64,000 bases of DNA from a bacterium (GCA_029009515.1 JAQXJZ010000001.1:1-64000); one strand, 5' to 3'. Counted from the stretch's first letter, positions 18,322 to 28,167 are shown. A program made the numbers and translations. The notes: generated by a model not told the origin, from the letters alone.

Positions 18322-20490
18322 TTATTTTTCCTTTTTGGGAGCAAGCATCGTAAGCGCAATGCGCTGCTTTTTCTGATCCACGTCCAAAACCCATACCTTC
18401 ACCACGTCGCCAACCTTTACAACCTCAGCCGGATGCTTGATAAAGCGATTGCTCATGCGGCTGATATGCACAAGGCCGTCCTGATGAACGCCGATGTCTA
18501 CAAATGCGCCAAAGTCGATCACATTTCGCACGGTACCCATCAGCTCCATGCCGGGAGCCAGATCCTTGATATCCAGCACATCGGTACGCAGAATGGGCTT
18601 TGGCAGATCATCGCGAGGATCGCGGCCGGGCTTAAGAAGCTCACGCAGAATATCCTTCAGGGTGGGTTCGCCAACATTCAGCTGCTGGGCGAGTGCCTTC
18701 AGGCCGCGTTCATCGGCGCGCGCCTGGAGATCAGCAATCTTGCCGTTCTTTACGTCGCTGAGTTGATAACCAAGCGTTTCCAAAAGCGCTTTTGCGGTGT
18801 CGTAGCTTTCGGGATGAACGGCAGTGGCATCCAGCACGTTTTTGCTGTCGCGCACGCGCAGGAAGCCAGCGCACTGCTCAAAAGCCTTCGGGCCAAGCTT
18901 CGGCACCTTCTTGAGCTGCGCACGGCTGGCAATGCCGTTTTCTTCGCGATAGGCCACGATGTTTTTGGCAAGCGCCGGGCCAATGCCAGCCACATGGGAA
19001 AGCAGAGCGGGGGAAGCGGTGCTCACTTCCACGCCAACGCTGTTGACGCAGCTTTCCACCACGCCATCCAGTTCGGCTTCCAGTTCCTTCTCCTTCAGGT
19101 CATGCTGATACTGGCCCACACCGATCGCCTTGGGATCAATCTTGACCAGTTCAGCTAGCGGATCCTGCATGCGTCGCGCAATGCTGACGGCACTGCGAAG
19201 TGATACATCGAACTGGGGGAATTCCTCCGCCGCCAATTTGCTGGCAGAATAGACGGAAGCGCCAGCTTCGCTCACGATCATATAGGCGGTGCCCTGGGGC
19301 AGATCAGGCAGGAGAGAGGCGATGAACTGCTCCGCCTCGCGGGAAGCAGTGCCGTTACCGATGGCAATTGCCGTCACGCCATGCTTTTTGCACATGTCGA
19401 TGATTTCGCGGCGCGCGCGTGCTTTGGCGGCTTCCTGACCGGGCAGGGTAAAGTGTCCAACGCCGGTTGCCAGCACCTTGCCGTTTTCATCCACAATCGC
19501 CAGCTTGCAGCCGGTGCGGAAACCGGGGTCAACACCCAGTGTCACACGTCCCTTGACGGGCGGGGCCATCAGCAGCTGGTGCAGATTCTTACCGAAAACT
19601 TGAATGGCGCTTTCGTTGGCACGGTCGGTCAGTTCGTTGCGGATTTCGCGCTCGATACTGGGCTTGAGCAGACGCTCCCATGCATCCTGCGCCGTCATGC
19701 GCACCTGCTCGGTGGTGACGCTACCTTCGCGGACAAACGCCTTTTCCAGTATGCCTACGCAAGCTGCGTCATCCATGCGAACATCCACCTTGAGGAATTC
19801 TTCGCGCTCGCCGCGGTTGACAGCCAGAACACGGTGAGGGGGAATGGTGCGCACATCCTGAGAAAACTCGTAATACATGCTGTATACGCTGTCCTCATCC
19901 TTCGCCTTGCGGCTTTCCAGAACGCCGGTCCTATTGATGAGAGAGCGCAGTGCCTTGCGGGTGTCAGCATCATCGCTCATCTGTTCACTCAGAATATCGC
20001 GTGCTCCCTGAAGGGCTTCCTGCACGTCGTTCACGCCCTTTTCAGGGTTCACAAAAGGCATGGCAATCTCTTCAGCGCTGCCGCGCTTCTGGTTCTGCAT
20101 CATCAGCAGCAGAGCCAGAGGCTCAAGTCCTTTTTCCTTCGCAATGGTAGCACGGGTGCGGCGCTTGGGACGGAAAGGACGGTACAGATCCTCCAGTTCC
20201 GTCATGGTGACCGCAGACGCCAGCTTCGCCTTCAGCTCGTCGGTCAGATTGCCCTGCTCGGTCAGTGCGTTTTCGATTTCAGTGCGGCGCTTTTCCAGAT
20301 TGCGCAGGTAGGTAAGACGCTCAAAAATCTCACGCAGCACCTGATCATCCAGTGATCCCGTCATCTCCTTGCGGTAGCGGGCGATGAAGGGGATGGTGTT
20401 GCCATCATCAATCAGCTTGAGCACGTTTTCACACTGGGCAGGTTTGAGGTTGAATTCCTTGCAAAGGATTTCATTGATGGTCATGGTCAT
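18322..20490 (-). CDS. tex: Tex-family RNA-binding protein with S1 domain
   Basis: 722 residues; conserved nucleic-acid-binding factor linked to transcription and RNA decay. Order: N-terminal helical region, YqgF/RNase H-like domain (TLGVDPGFRTGCKLA, about 325-450), helix-hairpin-helix repeats (ALLSHVAGIGPALAKNIVAYR), and C-terminal S1 domain (GTVRNVIDFGAFVDIGVHQDG, about 645-715; here quoted in part). Start ATG 20490 after AAAGGA; ATG 20484 is possible. Monocistronic by context, divergent from the editing-domain gene. Confidence 0.93.
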   Translation of the reverse strand: MTMTINEILCKEFNLKPAQCENVLKLIDDGNTIPFIARYRKEMTGSLDDQVLREIFERLTYLRNLEKRRTEIENALTEQGNLTDELKAKLASAVTMTELEDLYRPFRPKRRTRATIAKEKGLEPLALLLMMQNQKRGSAEEIAMPFVNPEKGVNDVQEALQGARDILSEQMSDDADTRKALRSLINRTGVLESRKAKDEDSVYSMYYEFSQDVRTIPPHRVLAVNRGEREEFLKVDVRMDDAACVGILEKAFVREGSVTTEQVRMTAQDAWERLLKPSIEREIRNELTDRANESAIQVFGKNLHQLLMAPPVKGRVTLGVDPGFRTGCKLAIVDENGKVLATGVGHFTLPGQEAAKARARREIIDMCKKHGVTAIAIGNGTASREAEQFIASLLPDLPQGTAYMIVSEAGASVYSASKLAAEEFPQFDVSLRSAVSIARRMQDPLAELVKIDPKAIGVGQYQHDLKEKELEAELDGVVESCVNSVGVEVSTASPALLSHVAGIGPALAKNIVAYREENGIASRAQLKKVPKLGPKAFEQCAGFLRVRDSKNVLDATAVHPESYDTAKALLETLGYQLSDVKNGKIADLQARADERGLKALAQQLNVGEPTLKDILRELLKPGRDPRDDLPKPILRTDVLDIKDLAPGMELMGTVRNVIDFGAFVDIGVHQDGLVHISRMSNRFIKHPAEVVKVGDVVKVWVLDVDQKKQRIALTMLAPKKEK

Positions 20491-20516
20491 ACATCCTTTC
20501 TGCATACAGGGAAAAA

Positions 20517-20547
20517 ACTATACAAAACAGCGTTTTTGCTGTATGAT
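20517..20547. promoter_or_regulatory. Overlapping divergent promoters (tex and editing-domain gene)
   Basis: Plus: TATACA (20519-20524), 17 bases, TATGAT (20542-20547). Minus: CATACA (20545-20540), 17 bases, TATAGT (20522-20517). The -35 of each covers the -10 of the other, around a short ACAGC/GCTGT hairpin. Confidence 0.45.
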
Positions 20548-20586
20548 TGCTAAACAGGATCATCCTTAAAGAAGGAAGAGAGAAAC

Positions 20587-21120
20587 ATGATGGATCTGCT
20601 GGAAACAAGAGCGCAGGTGCTTGCGCTGCTCAATAACGCAGGCATAGAATACGAACTCTATGAGCATGAACGCGCCCACACCATTGACGACTGCCTGAAG
20701 ATGCCTTTTATTGACGAAACGGTCACCATCTGCAAAAACATTCTTTTGTGCAATCGCCAGAAGACGCAGTTTTATCTGATGCTGCTCAAGCCGCTTACGC
20801 CGTTCCGTACGGCGGTTGTCAGCAAAGCGCTTGGCGTATCCCGGCTGAGCTTTGCACCCGAGGGGGCGCTGGAGGAGCGCCTGCATCTGACCAGCGGCAG
20901 CGTGAGCCCGCTTGGGCTGATGTTTGACCAGGAGCACGAAATCACACTCTGCTATGAAAAGGGCATCTGCGATACGCAGAAGATTGCTTTTCATCCCTGT
21001 GACAACGCAGCTACGGTCATCTTTACCCAGCAGGAATTCTGGAAAAAAGTGATTCCGGCACTCGGCATTCATCCCATCGGACTGGAACTGCCGATTCAAA
21101 TGGACGGAAATGTATTGTAA
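20587..21120 (+). CDS. Stand-alone YbaK/ProX-type tRNA-editing domain protein
   Basis: 177 residues. The sequence CLKMPFIDETVTICKNILLCNRQ and VSKALGVSRLSFAPEGALEE fits the YbaK/PrdX editing fold, which hydrolyses mischarged aminoacyl-tRNA, for example Ala-tRNA-Pro. Closest by memory to the PrdX/ProXp-ala group. ATG at 20587 with GAAGGAAGAG before it. Catalytic lysine probably in ICKN. No prolyl-tRNA synthetase or proline reductase gene is nearby. Confidence 0.8.
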   Translation: MMDLLETRAQVLALLNNAGIEYELYEHERAHTIDDCLKMPFIDETVTICKNILLCNRQKTQFYLMLLKPLTPFRTAVVSKALGVSRLSFAPEGALEERLHLTSGSVSPLGLMFDQEHEITLCYEKGICDTQKIAFHPCDNAATVIFTQQEFWKKVIPALGIHPIGLELPIQMDGNVL

Positions 21121-21166
21121 ATGAGTCGGTTAAGGAAGTCAAGAGTGTACTTTTGCGCTAAAAAGA

Positions 21167-21196
21167 TTGACGAAAACGTATTCATCGATGTAAAAT
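21167..21196 (+). promoter_or_regulatory. Promoter of the HerA-like gene
   Basis: TTGACG (21167-21172), 18 bases, TAAAAT (21191-21196), then AAGGAGG at 21211 and the ATG at 21225. Confidence 0.6.
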
Positions 21197-21224
21197 AGTA
21201 ACAGCACCGCAAGGAGGTTTTACA

Positions 21225-23132
21225 ATGCTATACGATAACAAGATCTGGGTCGGCACCGGCGACGACCATCAACCCGCTCTCCTGCTTCCGCAGATGGCCA
21301 ACCGTCATGGCCTCATCGCTGGCGCGACCGGCACCGGCAAGACCGTTACCCTCAAGGTCATCGCTGAGGGTTTCTCTGCCATGGGCGTTCCTGTCTTCCT
21401 TGGCGATATCAAGGGTGACCTGAGCGGCATGGTGAAGATGGGCGAGCACTCTGACAAGATCACTGAGCGCCTGATGGCTACCGGTGTGAGCGGCTTCCAG
21501 CACGAGAGCTTTCCGACCGTGTTCTGGGATGTGTACGGCGAGCAGGGCCATCCTGTGCGCTCCACTGTGAGCGAAATGGGTCCCATGCTGCTGGCCCGTA
21601 TGCTCAACCTGAATGAAACCCAGGCCGGCGTGCTCAACATCCTCTTCCGCGTAGCGGACGACGAAGGCATGCTGCTGGTGGATCTGAAGGATATCAAGGC
21701 GATGCTGGCTTATGTGGGCGAGAATGCCAGCCAGTACACCCTCAACTACGGCAATGTCAGCAAGGCTTCTATCGGCGCCATTCAGCGTGCTGTGGCTCTG
21801 CTGGAAGATCAGGGCGGCGACAAGTTCTTTGCCGAGCCCGCTCTCAAGATTTCCGACTGGATGCAGCTGGACGAGGAAGGCCGCGGCTTTATCAACATTC
21901 TGGCCTGCGACAAGCTGTTCCTCAATCCTCTGATGTACTCCACCTTCCTGCTGTGGATGCTGAGCGAGCTGTACGAGATGCTGCCTGAAGCCGGCGACCT
22001 CGACAAGCCGCGCATGGTGTTCTTCTTTGACGAGGCCCACCTGCTGTTCGATGACTGCAGCAAGCAGCTGATGGACAAGATCGAGCAGGTCATCCGCCTC
22101 ATCCGCAGCAAGGGCGTTGGCGTGTTCTTCATCACCCAGAATCCCACCGACGTTCCCATGAGCGTTCTGGGCCAGCTGGGCAACCGTGTGCAGCATGCGC
22201 TGCGCGCTTATACGCCCCTTGATCAGAAGGCCGTGAAGGTGGCTGCGCAGACTTTCCGCACCAATCCCGCCTTTGATACCGAAGAAGCCATCACCCAGCT
22301 CAAGACTGGCGAAGCGCTGATCTCCTTCCTGGATGAAAACGGTGCTCCCGGCGTTGTGACCCGCGCCACCATTCTGCCGCCTCAGAGCTATATGGGCGCT
22401 ATCAGCGAAAACCTCCGTCAGACCTTCCTTGAGACCAGTCCCTTCCACGGCGTGTACGAGCAGGTCATCGACCGTGAGAGCGCCTATGAATATCTGGTTG
22501 CCAGCATGACCGAGACCGCCGAAGCCGCGCAGCCTCAGATCATTGCTTCCGCCCCTGTTCTGCAGATGCCCGCCGCGCAGCCTGTGGCTCAGCACCCCGC
22601 CGCTCCCGCTGCCTCTGCTCAGGGCTTCATGGTGTTTGATCCCGTCACCGGCACTTATGTTCAGAAGCAGCTGGAAACCATGGCCGCGCCCGAACCCGCT
22701 GCTCCTGTGATGCAGCAGCCCGTGGCTCCTGCTCCTGTGCCTCAGCCTGTGCAGCAGACCGTACAGCAGAATGTGCTTGTGTACGATCCCACCACCGGTA
22801 CCTACAAGCAGCAGCTGATGACCATGACCTTCGATCCCACTACTGGCCAGTACCTGCCCGTACAGCCCCAGATGGATGAGAAGGAAGCCAAGAAGCTGGC
22901 TGCCGAGCAGGAGAAGGCTGCCAAGGAAGCCAAGAAGGCTGAGAAGGAACGTCTGGCTGAAGAACGCCGTCAGCGCGCTGATGAATTGCGTGAAGAGCGC
23001 GCCGAGCGTGCCCGCTTCAACGACAGCATCCTGGGCCGCATCAAGAACACGGCCATTTCTACCGCCACCCGTACCCTCACCAGTTCGCTCACCCGCGGCC
23101 TGCTGGGTACTTTGACTGGCAAGAAAAAGTAA
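21225..23132 (+). CDS. HerA-like P-loop ATPase (DUF853 family)
   Basis: 635 residues. Walker [13 protein letters not shown] at about 31, then [13 protein letters not shown] and Walker [13 protein letters not shown]; the C-terminal half of the core ([24 protein letters not shown]) is the HerA-C/DUF853 signature seen in YjgR. After residue ~430 comes a Pro/Ala/Gln-rich linker with three FDPxTGxY-type units ([36 protein letters not shown]) and a charged coiled coil (about 545-605). Likely a hexameric DNA-handling motor; role unproven. Codon use is strongly biased, suggesting high expression. No NurA nuclease is adjacent. Confidence 0.88.
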   Translation: MLYDNKIWVGTGDDHQPALLLPQMANRHGLIAGATGTGKTVTLKVIAEGFSAMGVPVFLGDIKGDLSGMVKMGEHSDKITERLMATGVSGFQHESFPTVFWDVYGEQGHPVRSTVSEMGPMLLARMLNLNETQAGVLNILFRVADDEGMLLVDLKDIKAMLAYVGENASQYTLNYGNVSKASIGAIQRAVALLEDQGGDKFFAEPALKISDWMQLDEEGRGFINILACDKLFLNPLMYSTFLLWMLSELYEMLPEAGDLDKPRMVFFFDEAHLLFDDCSKQLMDKIEQVIRLIRSKGVGVFFITQNPTDVPMSVLGQLGNRVQHALRAYTPLDQKAVKVAAQTFRTNPAFDTEEAITQLKTGEALISFLDENGAPGVVTRATILPPQSYMGAISENLRQTFLETSPFHGVYEQVIDRESAYEYLVASMTETAEAAQPQIIASAPVLQMPAAQPVAQHPAAPAASAQGFMVFDPVTGTYVQKQLETMAAPEPAAPVMQQPVAPAPVPQPVQQTVQQNVLVYDPTTGTYKQQLMTMTFDPTTGQYLPVQPQMDEKEAKKLAAEQEKAAKEAKKAEKERLAEERRQRADELREERAERARFNDSILGRIKNTAISTATRTLTSSLTRGLLGTLTGKKK

Positions 23133-23149
23133 TTCATCCTAATCATGAA

Positions 23150-23182
23150 CCCCGGAAGGCTTTCGCTTTCCGGGGCTTTTTG
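23150..23182. terminator. Terminator after the HerA-like gene
   Basis: CCCCGGAA (23150-23157) pairs with TTCCGGGG (23168-23175), followed by CTTTTT. It also ends close to the converging HTH gene. Confidence 0.8.
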
Positions 23183-23184
23183 TA

Positions 23185-24636
23185 TCATTCATTGTTCAGT
23201 TGATGTTCGCTGATAAAAGAATGGAGCATCCTTTCCAAAATCTGCAGGCTTTCTTCGCGGCTGTAGCACTTTTCATTGACCAGGGTTTGCAGGTAATAGT
23301 TCTGGAACTGCTTTGTAAACTCCGGGAATGTCAGGAAAATGGAGGGATCACCTTTGGCGATGTTGTAATCGGTGATGGCTTCGTCAAAGGATACGCCCAG
23401 TTTGTCATAACATACCAGATGGTATCGGGGCTGAAAACCGGGATCACGAAGCAGCAGGGGAGAGTAATACGGGTTCTCGGCTGCTTTTTGCAGCATTTCC
23501 GCAAATATTCTGGTTCGTTCTTCTGGAGTAAAGGCACGGAATGCAAAGAAATGATCCGAGCTGTAGCCGGTATTCAGAAATTTCCGGCAGCCTTCCAGCG
23601 TCATGATCCGGTAGGTAGGTTTTTTCTTCTTGTACTGGTTCTGATAACGCTGCTCATGAATGGGAAGCGCCCTGCGGATGAGCGCTTCAGTCTGTGCTGG
23701 TGTGAGCGCTGCTTTGTCCCTGAGGGCGTCTACACAGATAGACGAAGGGATCTGCTGAAAACAGATATCATTGGAAATGGTATAGGTCGCTCGGTTCAGC
23801 TCGTGGTTCAGAAACGTCATGCACAAGGCAGAAAAATCGCTGTAGCGGTTCCGGTCCTCCAGAAGAGGAATGAGCTTCATGGTATGGGAACGAAGGATGT
23901 TTGTGTAGAATGCAAACAGGTCTGTGGCATCCGCATTGGATAGTTCGTGCGCAACATATCCATCTGTCAGAACAAAAAACATCTGGTGAGATGCGCTGGA
24001 ATTTTCAAGCTGATAGCGGATCAGCAGCAGATTTCCGCTGACGGCAAAGTTTGACGTATCGGTTGTCAGGCGGATGCTGAATGGCGTGTATCTGTGATCA
24101 AACAAAAGGGGAAACACAACGGAAACCACTTCTGCGGTTGCGTTTGTGTAGTCTTTGGAAATAATCAGGTGACGCATGGAAACATTAGCCTCTGGACGAT
24201 CAAACAACGGTTTAACCGCGCAGACCATGGAATGAAAACAACTGTTCACACAAAGAATTTCCACATTCCTCGCCTTTTGAAGAACTTCCAGCCGTTTCTT
24301 GAGCGTCACACCGCTTGTGGTTTGCATGACGGTTTCACAGCGGCGGATTTCGCCCGTCATCAGGCTGATAATGGTACGGTCGAACCGATAATTCTCCACA
24401 CCGGTACGGCTGATCTCCAATGCTCTGGACAGCTGCATCCGCTCCTGCGGCGTGAACAGGTTGTGCTCAATAATATGGCTGAAAACAAGCTTTCGCATGG
24501 CTTCTGTGGAATCGTTGGCCAGCACGCGCCTGAGACCGGTACGCACGCCGATCAGCGCAGCAAGGCTGGAGGCTGTCAGCGAATGTTTTTCCATCAGGTG
24601 GTTCAGGCATTCAGCAAAGGTCATGTAAGCCGTCAT
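23185..24636 (-). CDS. Unrecognised protein with N-terminal HTH, 483 residues
   Basis: I do not recognise this family. Residues 1-60 (MTFAECLNHLMEKHSLTASS, then LAALIGVRTGLRRVL) look like a phage-repressor-type helix-turn-helix. The rest is a long, mostly soluble region with no Walker, protease or nuclease motif that I can see and no membrane segment. A basic patch (QNQYKKKKPTYR) lies near residue 365. GGAGG lies 6 bases before ATG 24636; the upstream GTG/ATG extension has none. Alone on its strand between two terminators. Perhaps a transcription factor with an unknown sensor domain. Confidence 0.8.
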   Translation of the reverse strand: MTAYMTFAECLNHLMEKHSLTASSLAALIGVRTGLRRVLANDSTEAMRKLVFSHIIEHNLFTPQERMQLSRALEISRTGVENYRFDRTIISLMTGEIRRCETVMQTTSGVTLKKRLEVLQKARNVEILCVNSCFHSMVCAVKPLFDRPEANVSMRHLIISKDYTNATAEVVSVVFPLLFDHRYTPFSIRLTTDTSNFAVSGNLLLIRYQLENSSASHQMFFVLTDGYVAHELSNADATDLFAFYTNILRSHTMKLIPLLEDRNRYSDFSALCMTFLNHELNRATYTISNDICFQQIPSSICVDALRDKAALTPAQTEALIRRALPIHEQRYQNQYKKKKPTYRIMTLEGCRKFLNTGYSSDHFFAFRAFTPEERTRIFAEMLQKAAENPYYSPLLLRDPGFQPRYHLVCYDKLGVSFDEAITDYNIAKGDPSIFLTFPEFTKQFQNYYLQTLVNEKCYSREESLQILERMLHSFISEHQLNNE

Positions 24637-24729
24637 GTCAATCCTCCGGTTGGGTTCAGTGTTTTTTCTATTCTCTGCCACAAAAGCTAAATCCTGCCAA
24701 ATGGAATGACAAAGTAATCACATATGTCG

Positions 24730-24758
24730 AAAACCTCCTGTGCATGTCACACAGGAGG
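24730..24758 (-). terminator. Terminator after the FAD oxidoreductase gene
   Basis: CCTCCTGTG (24734-24742) pairs with CACAGGAGG (24750-24758); TTTT follows on the minus strand. Confidence 0.7.
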
Positions 24759-24773
24759 CTTGTCATGATCAAA

Positions 24774-26147
24774 TCAATTCTGAGAGGCAATGTAACGTGC
24801 AACATGTACGCCGCTGGCGGATGCGTGGGACAGGGAGTGGGTGATGCCGCTGCAGTCGCCGATGACGAACAGGCCGGGATGGCAGGTCTGCAGGTTTTCA
24901 TCCAGCGCCACTTCCATGTTGTAGAACTTGACTTCAACGCCATAGAGCAGCGTATCGATATTGGCGGTACCGGGAGCCACCTTGTCCAGAGCGTAGATCA
25001 TCTCGATGATGCCATCCAGAATACGCTTGGGAATGACCAGGCTGAGATCGCCGGGAGTGGCGGCCAGCGTGGGGATGGTGAAGGAATCCTTGATGCGGCT
25101 GGGAGTACTGCGGCGGCCCTGAATCAGGTCGCCAAAACGCTGCACGATCACACCGCCGCCAAGCATGTTGCTCAGCCTTGCGATGGATTCGCCGTAGCCG
25201 TTGGAATCCTTGAAGGGCTCAGAGAAATGCTTGGCAACCAACAGAGCAAAGTTGGTATTTTCGGTCTGGCGGGCAGGATCTTCATAGCTGTGGCCGTTGA
25301 CGGTAACGATGCCGTTGGTGTTTTCGCTAACCACGGCGCCCTTGGGATTCATGCAGAAGGTGCGAACCAGATCGCCGTACTTTTCGGTACGATAGACAAT
25401 TTTGCTCTCATACAGCTCATCCGTCAGGTGAGAGAATACGGCGGCAGGCAGCTCGACGCGCACGCCGATGTCCACACGGTTGCTCTTGCTGGGGATAGCC
25501 AGATCGGCACAGACGCTTTCCATCCACTTGCTGCCGCTGCGGCCGGCAGAGATGATGCACTGCGCTGCTTCAAACACTTCGCCCTTTTCAGTGGTGACGC
25601 GGTAGCCGTTATCAGTCTTTTCAACAGTCGTAGCCTGGGTGTTGAAGAAGAAATCAACCTTGTCCTTGAGCGCCGCATAGAGGTTTTCCAGCACAATGTA
25701 GTTGATATCGGTACCCAGATGGCGCACAGAGGCGTCCAGCAGGTGCAGGCCGTTCTGCAGGCAGAGCTTCTTGATGCCGGTGTTGGCGGTGGAATACAGC
25801 TTGGTGCCTTCGCCGCCGAACTCCAGGTTGATCTTGTCAACGTAGTACATCAGATCCAGAGCTTCTTTCTTGCCGATGTACTCATAGAGCGTGCCACCAA
25901 ACTGGTTGGTGATGTTGTACTTGCCATCGGAGAAAGCACCGGCGCCGCCAAAGCCGTTCATGATGGAACAGGGCTTGCAGCCAATGCAGCTCTTGATTTT
26001 TTTGCCGTCGATGGGGCACTTGCGCTTTTCAAGCGAATGGCCGGCTTCGAGCACGGCAATGCTCAGTTCGGGCTTGAGCCGGTTCAGTTCATAGGCAGAG
26101 AAAATACCGCCAGGACCGGCGCCAATCATCAGGACGTCATATTTCAT
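24774..26147 (-). CDS. FAD-dependent oxidoreductase (COG2509-type)
   Basis: 457 residues. The N terminus VLMIGAGPGGIFSAYEL is a dinucleotide-binding GxGxxG fold, and a second FAD motif (GLFVIGDCSGITHSLSHASA) lies near the C terminus. A cluster of cysteines (KCPIDGKKIKSCIGCKPCSI, residues about 42-62) follows the first motif, as in the uncharacterised COG2509 dehydrogenases, and could hold an iron-sulfur or redox site. Substrate unknown. ATG 26147 has GAGGTG 8 bases upstream. Monocistronic, with a consensus promoter. Confidence 0.85.
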   Translation of the reverse strand: MKYDVLMIGAGPGGIFSAYELNRLKPELSIAVLEAGHSLEKRKCPIDGKKIKSCIGCKPCSIMNGFGGAGAFSDGKYNITNQFGGTLYEYIGKKEALDLMYYVDKINLEFGGEGTKLYSTANTGIKKLCLQNGLHLLDASVRHLGTDINYIVLENLYAALKDKVDFFFNTQATTVEKTDNGYRVTTEKGEVFEAAQCIISAGRSGSKWMESVCADLAIPSKSNRVDIGVRVELPAAVFSHLTDELYESKIVYRTEKYGDLVRTFCMNPKGAVVSENTNGIVTVNGHSYEDPARQTENTNFALLVAKHFSEPFKDSNGYGESIARLSNMLGGGVIVQRFGDLIQGRRSTPSRIKDSFTIPTLAATPGDLSLVIPKRILDGIIEMIYALDKVAPGTANIDTLLYGVEVKFYNMEVALDENLQTCHPGLFVIGDCSGITHSLSHASASGVHVARYIASQN

Positions 26148-26189
26148 TGGACAGACACCTCGAAGAATAGTGTTTTGCATTTGCATTTT

Positions 26190-26219
26190 ATTATAGCCGG
26201 TATTGTATCGGTTTGTCAA
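26190..26219 (-). promoter_or_regulatory. Consensus promoter of the FAD oxidoreductase gene
   Basis: Minus strand TTGACA (26219-26214), 18 bases, TATAAT (26195-26190): a perfect match to both sigma-A boxes. Confidence 0.85.
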
Positions 26220-26258
26220 CTCGCTTCCCCCGAAGGACGGTTTTTTTCACTATAAAGC

Positions 26259-26287
26259 TTGCAACGCGTTTGCTGTCATGATATCAT
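26259..26287 (+). promoter_or_regulatory. Promoter of the radical SAM operon
   Basis: TTGCAA (26259-26264), 17 bases, TATCAT (26282-26287), about 36 bases before the ATG at 26323. Confidence 0.5.
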
Positions 26288-26322
26288 TATTTTGTATGCG
26301 TTTATACACTCAAGGAGGAACT

Positions 26323-28167
26323 ATGAATTGTGATTTTGATGCGCTGCTTTCCCGGGTGGAAAAGCCTGCGCGATATACCGGCAGTGAAATGAATGCGGAA
26401 GTCAAGCCTCTGAGCAAAGCAGAGGTTTCCTTTGCGTTCTGTTTTCCGGATACGTATGAAGTGGCCATGAGCCATCTGGGCATGAAGATTCTTTACGGCA
26501 TTCTCAACGATCTGCCGTATGCTGTGTGTGAGCGTGTGTGCATGCCCTGGGTGGATATGCTGGCACAGATGAAGGAAAACCACGTTCCGCTGTGTACGCT
26601 GGAGAGCAAAACGCCCGTTAACCAGTTCGATATCGTTGGTTTTACGCTGCAATACGAGATGAGCTATACCAACATTCTGGAAATGCTGCATCTGGGCGGC
26701 GTTCCGGTGAAGGCCTCGCAGCGCTCCGAAACCGATCCCATCGTGGTGGCCGGCGGTCCTTGCGCGTTTAACCCCGAACCGCTCCATCAGTTTATTGATG
26801 CGTTCATGATCGGCGACGGCGAAGACGTGATCATTCAGCTGACGGATATCATCCGCGATTGCCGCAAAAACGGCGTATCCCGCAGGGAGTGCCTGCGCAG
26901 GCTGGCGGATCTGCGCGGCGTTTACGTGCCCAGCCTCTATCACGATGAATACAATGAAGATGGCACGCTCAAGAGCATCGTTCCCACCGAGGAAGGCGTG
27001 CCGGAGCGCGTTCTCAAGTGCATTGTGACCGACTTTGAAAACGCCTATGTGCCTGTCAAACCGCCGGTTCCTTATCTGCAGGTGGTGTTTGACCGCATCA
27101 TGCTGGAAATCATGCGCGGCTGTACCCGAGGTTGCCGTTTCTGTCAGGCTGGCATGCTGTACCGTCCTGTTCGCGAGCGCAGCGTGGATAAGCTGGTGGA
27201 GGTGGCCAAGCAGTCCATCGAAAATACCGGTTATGAAGAAATTTCGCTGTCATCGCTTTCTTCCAGCGACTATTCCTGCATTTCCGAACTGGCTGAACGC
27301 CTGATGGATGAGCTCAAGGATAAGCGCGTTTCGCTGTCTCTGCCCAGCCTGCGTGTTGACAAGTTTGTTCAGGATACACTGACTCACACCCAGAAGGTGA
27401 AGAAGAGCAGCCTGACCTTTGCGCCTGAAGCCGGTACGCAGAGACTTCGCGACGTGATCAACAAGAACGTGACCGAGGAAGATCTGGTCAGCACCCTCAC
27501 CAACGCGTTCTCCAATGGCTGGAGCGCCGTGAAGCTGTACTTCATGACCGGACTTCCCACGGAAACTGACGAGGATCTGCTGGGCATTGCAGAGCTTGCC
27601 AAGACGGCTGCTGGCGCGTATTACAGCGTGCCCAAGTCCCAGCGCGTCAAGGGTCTGCGCATTACCTGCAGCGCGTCCGTGTTTGTTCCCAAGCCCTTCA
27701 CGCCCTTCCAGTGGTGTGCGCAGGACAGGCCGGATGAAGTTCTTCGCAAGCAGCACATGGTGAAGGACGCTTTCCGTCCGCTCAAGTCTGCCGCTTTCCA
27801 TTATCACGATTCCGGCGTCAGCCAGATGGAAGCCTGCTTTGCCGTGGGTGACCGCCGACTGTCCGATGTATTGTACCGCGCGTGGGAGCTCGGCTGTCTG
27901 CTGGATGGCTGGACGGAGCATTTCCACTACGACCTGTGGCAGCAGGCTTTCGACGACTGCAATCTGAGTATCGATTTTTATGCTCATCGTGAACGCAGCC
28001 TGGACGAGGTGCTTCCCTGGGATCACATCGACGCCGGCATTTCGAAGTCCTTCCTGCGCCGCGAGTATGAAAAAGCCATCCGCGCCGAGACCACCCGCGA
28101 CTGCCGCGAGGGCTGCAACGGCTGCGGACTGCAGAAACTCAAGGGGGTGTGCAAGGCATGCGAATGA
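26323..28167 (+). CDS. Radical SAM protein, TIGR03960 family
   Basis: 614 residues. N-terminal B12-binding-like region (FCFPDTYEVAMSHLGMKILY, about 40-60), then a radical SAM core with the cluster motif CTRGCRFCQAG (CxxxCxxC, about 267-274) and a C-terminal cysteine-rich tail (CREGCNGCGLQ). This is the TIGR03960 protein that in Clostridia precedes the TIGR03936 protein and RNase G, as here. The reaction is not known; an RNA or ribosome-related modification is an inference from context. Start ATG 26323 after AAGGAGG. It overlaps the next gene by 10 bases. Confidence 0.88.
   Translation: MNCDFDALLSRVEKPARYTGSEMNAEVKPLSKAEVSFAFCFPDTYEVAMSHLGMKILYGILNDLPYAVCERVCMPWVDMLAQMKENHVPLCTLESKTPVNQFDIVGFTLQYEMSYTNILEMLHLGGVPVKASQRSETDPIVVAGGPCAFNPEPLHQFIDAFMIGDGEDVIIQLTDIIRDCRKNGVSRRECLRRLADLRGVYVPSLYHDEYNEDGTLKSIVPTEEGVPERVLKCIVTDFENAYVPVKPPVPYLQVVFDRIMLEIMRGCTRGCRFCQAGMLYRPVRERSVDKLVEVAKQSIENTGYEEISLSSLSSSDYSCISELAERLMDELKDKRVSLSLPSLRVDKFVQDTLTHTQKVKKSSLTFAPEAGTQRLRDVINKNVTEEDLVSTLTNAFSNGWSAVKLYFMTGLPTETDEDLLGIAELAKTAAGAYYSVPKSQRVKGLRITCSASVFVPKPFTPFQWCAQDRPDEVLRKQHMVKDAFRPLKSAAFHYHDSGVSQMEACFAVGDRRLSDVLYRAWELGCLLDGWTEHFHYDLWQQAFDDCNLSIDFYAHRERSLDEVLPWDHIDAGISKSFLRREYEKAIRAETTRDCREGCNGCGLQKLKGVCKACE

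Noticed and set aside
24744..26255. 503-codon plus-strand frame opposite the FAD oxidoreductase
   Set aside because: The minus strand has FAD motifs, promoter and terminator; the plus frame has none.
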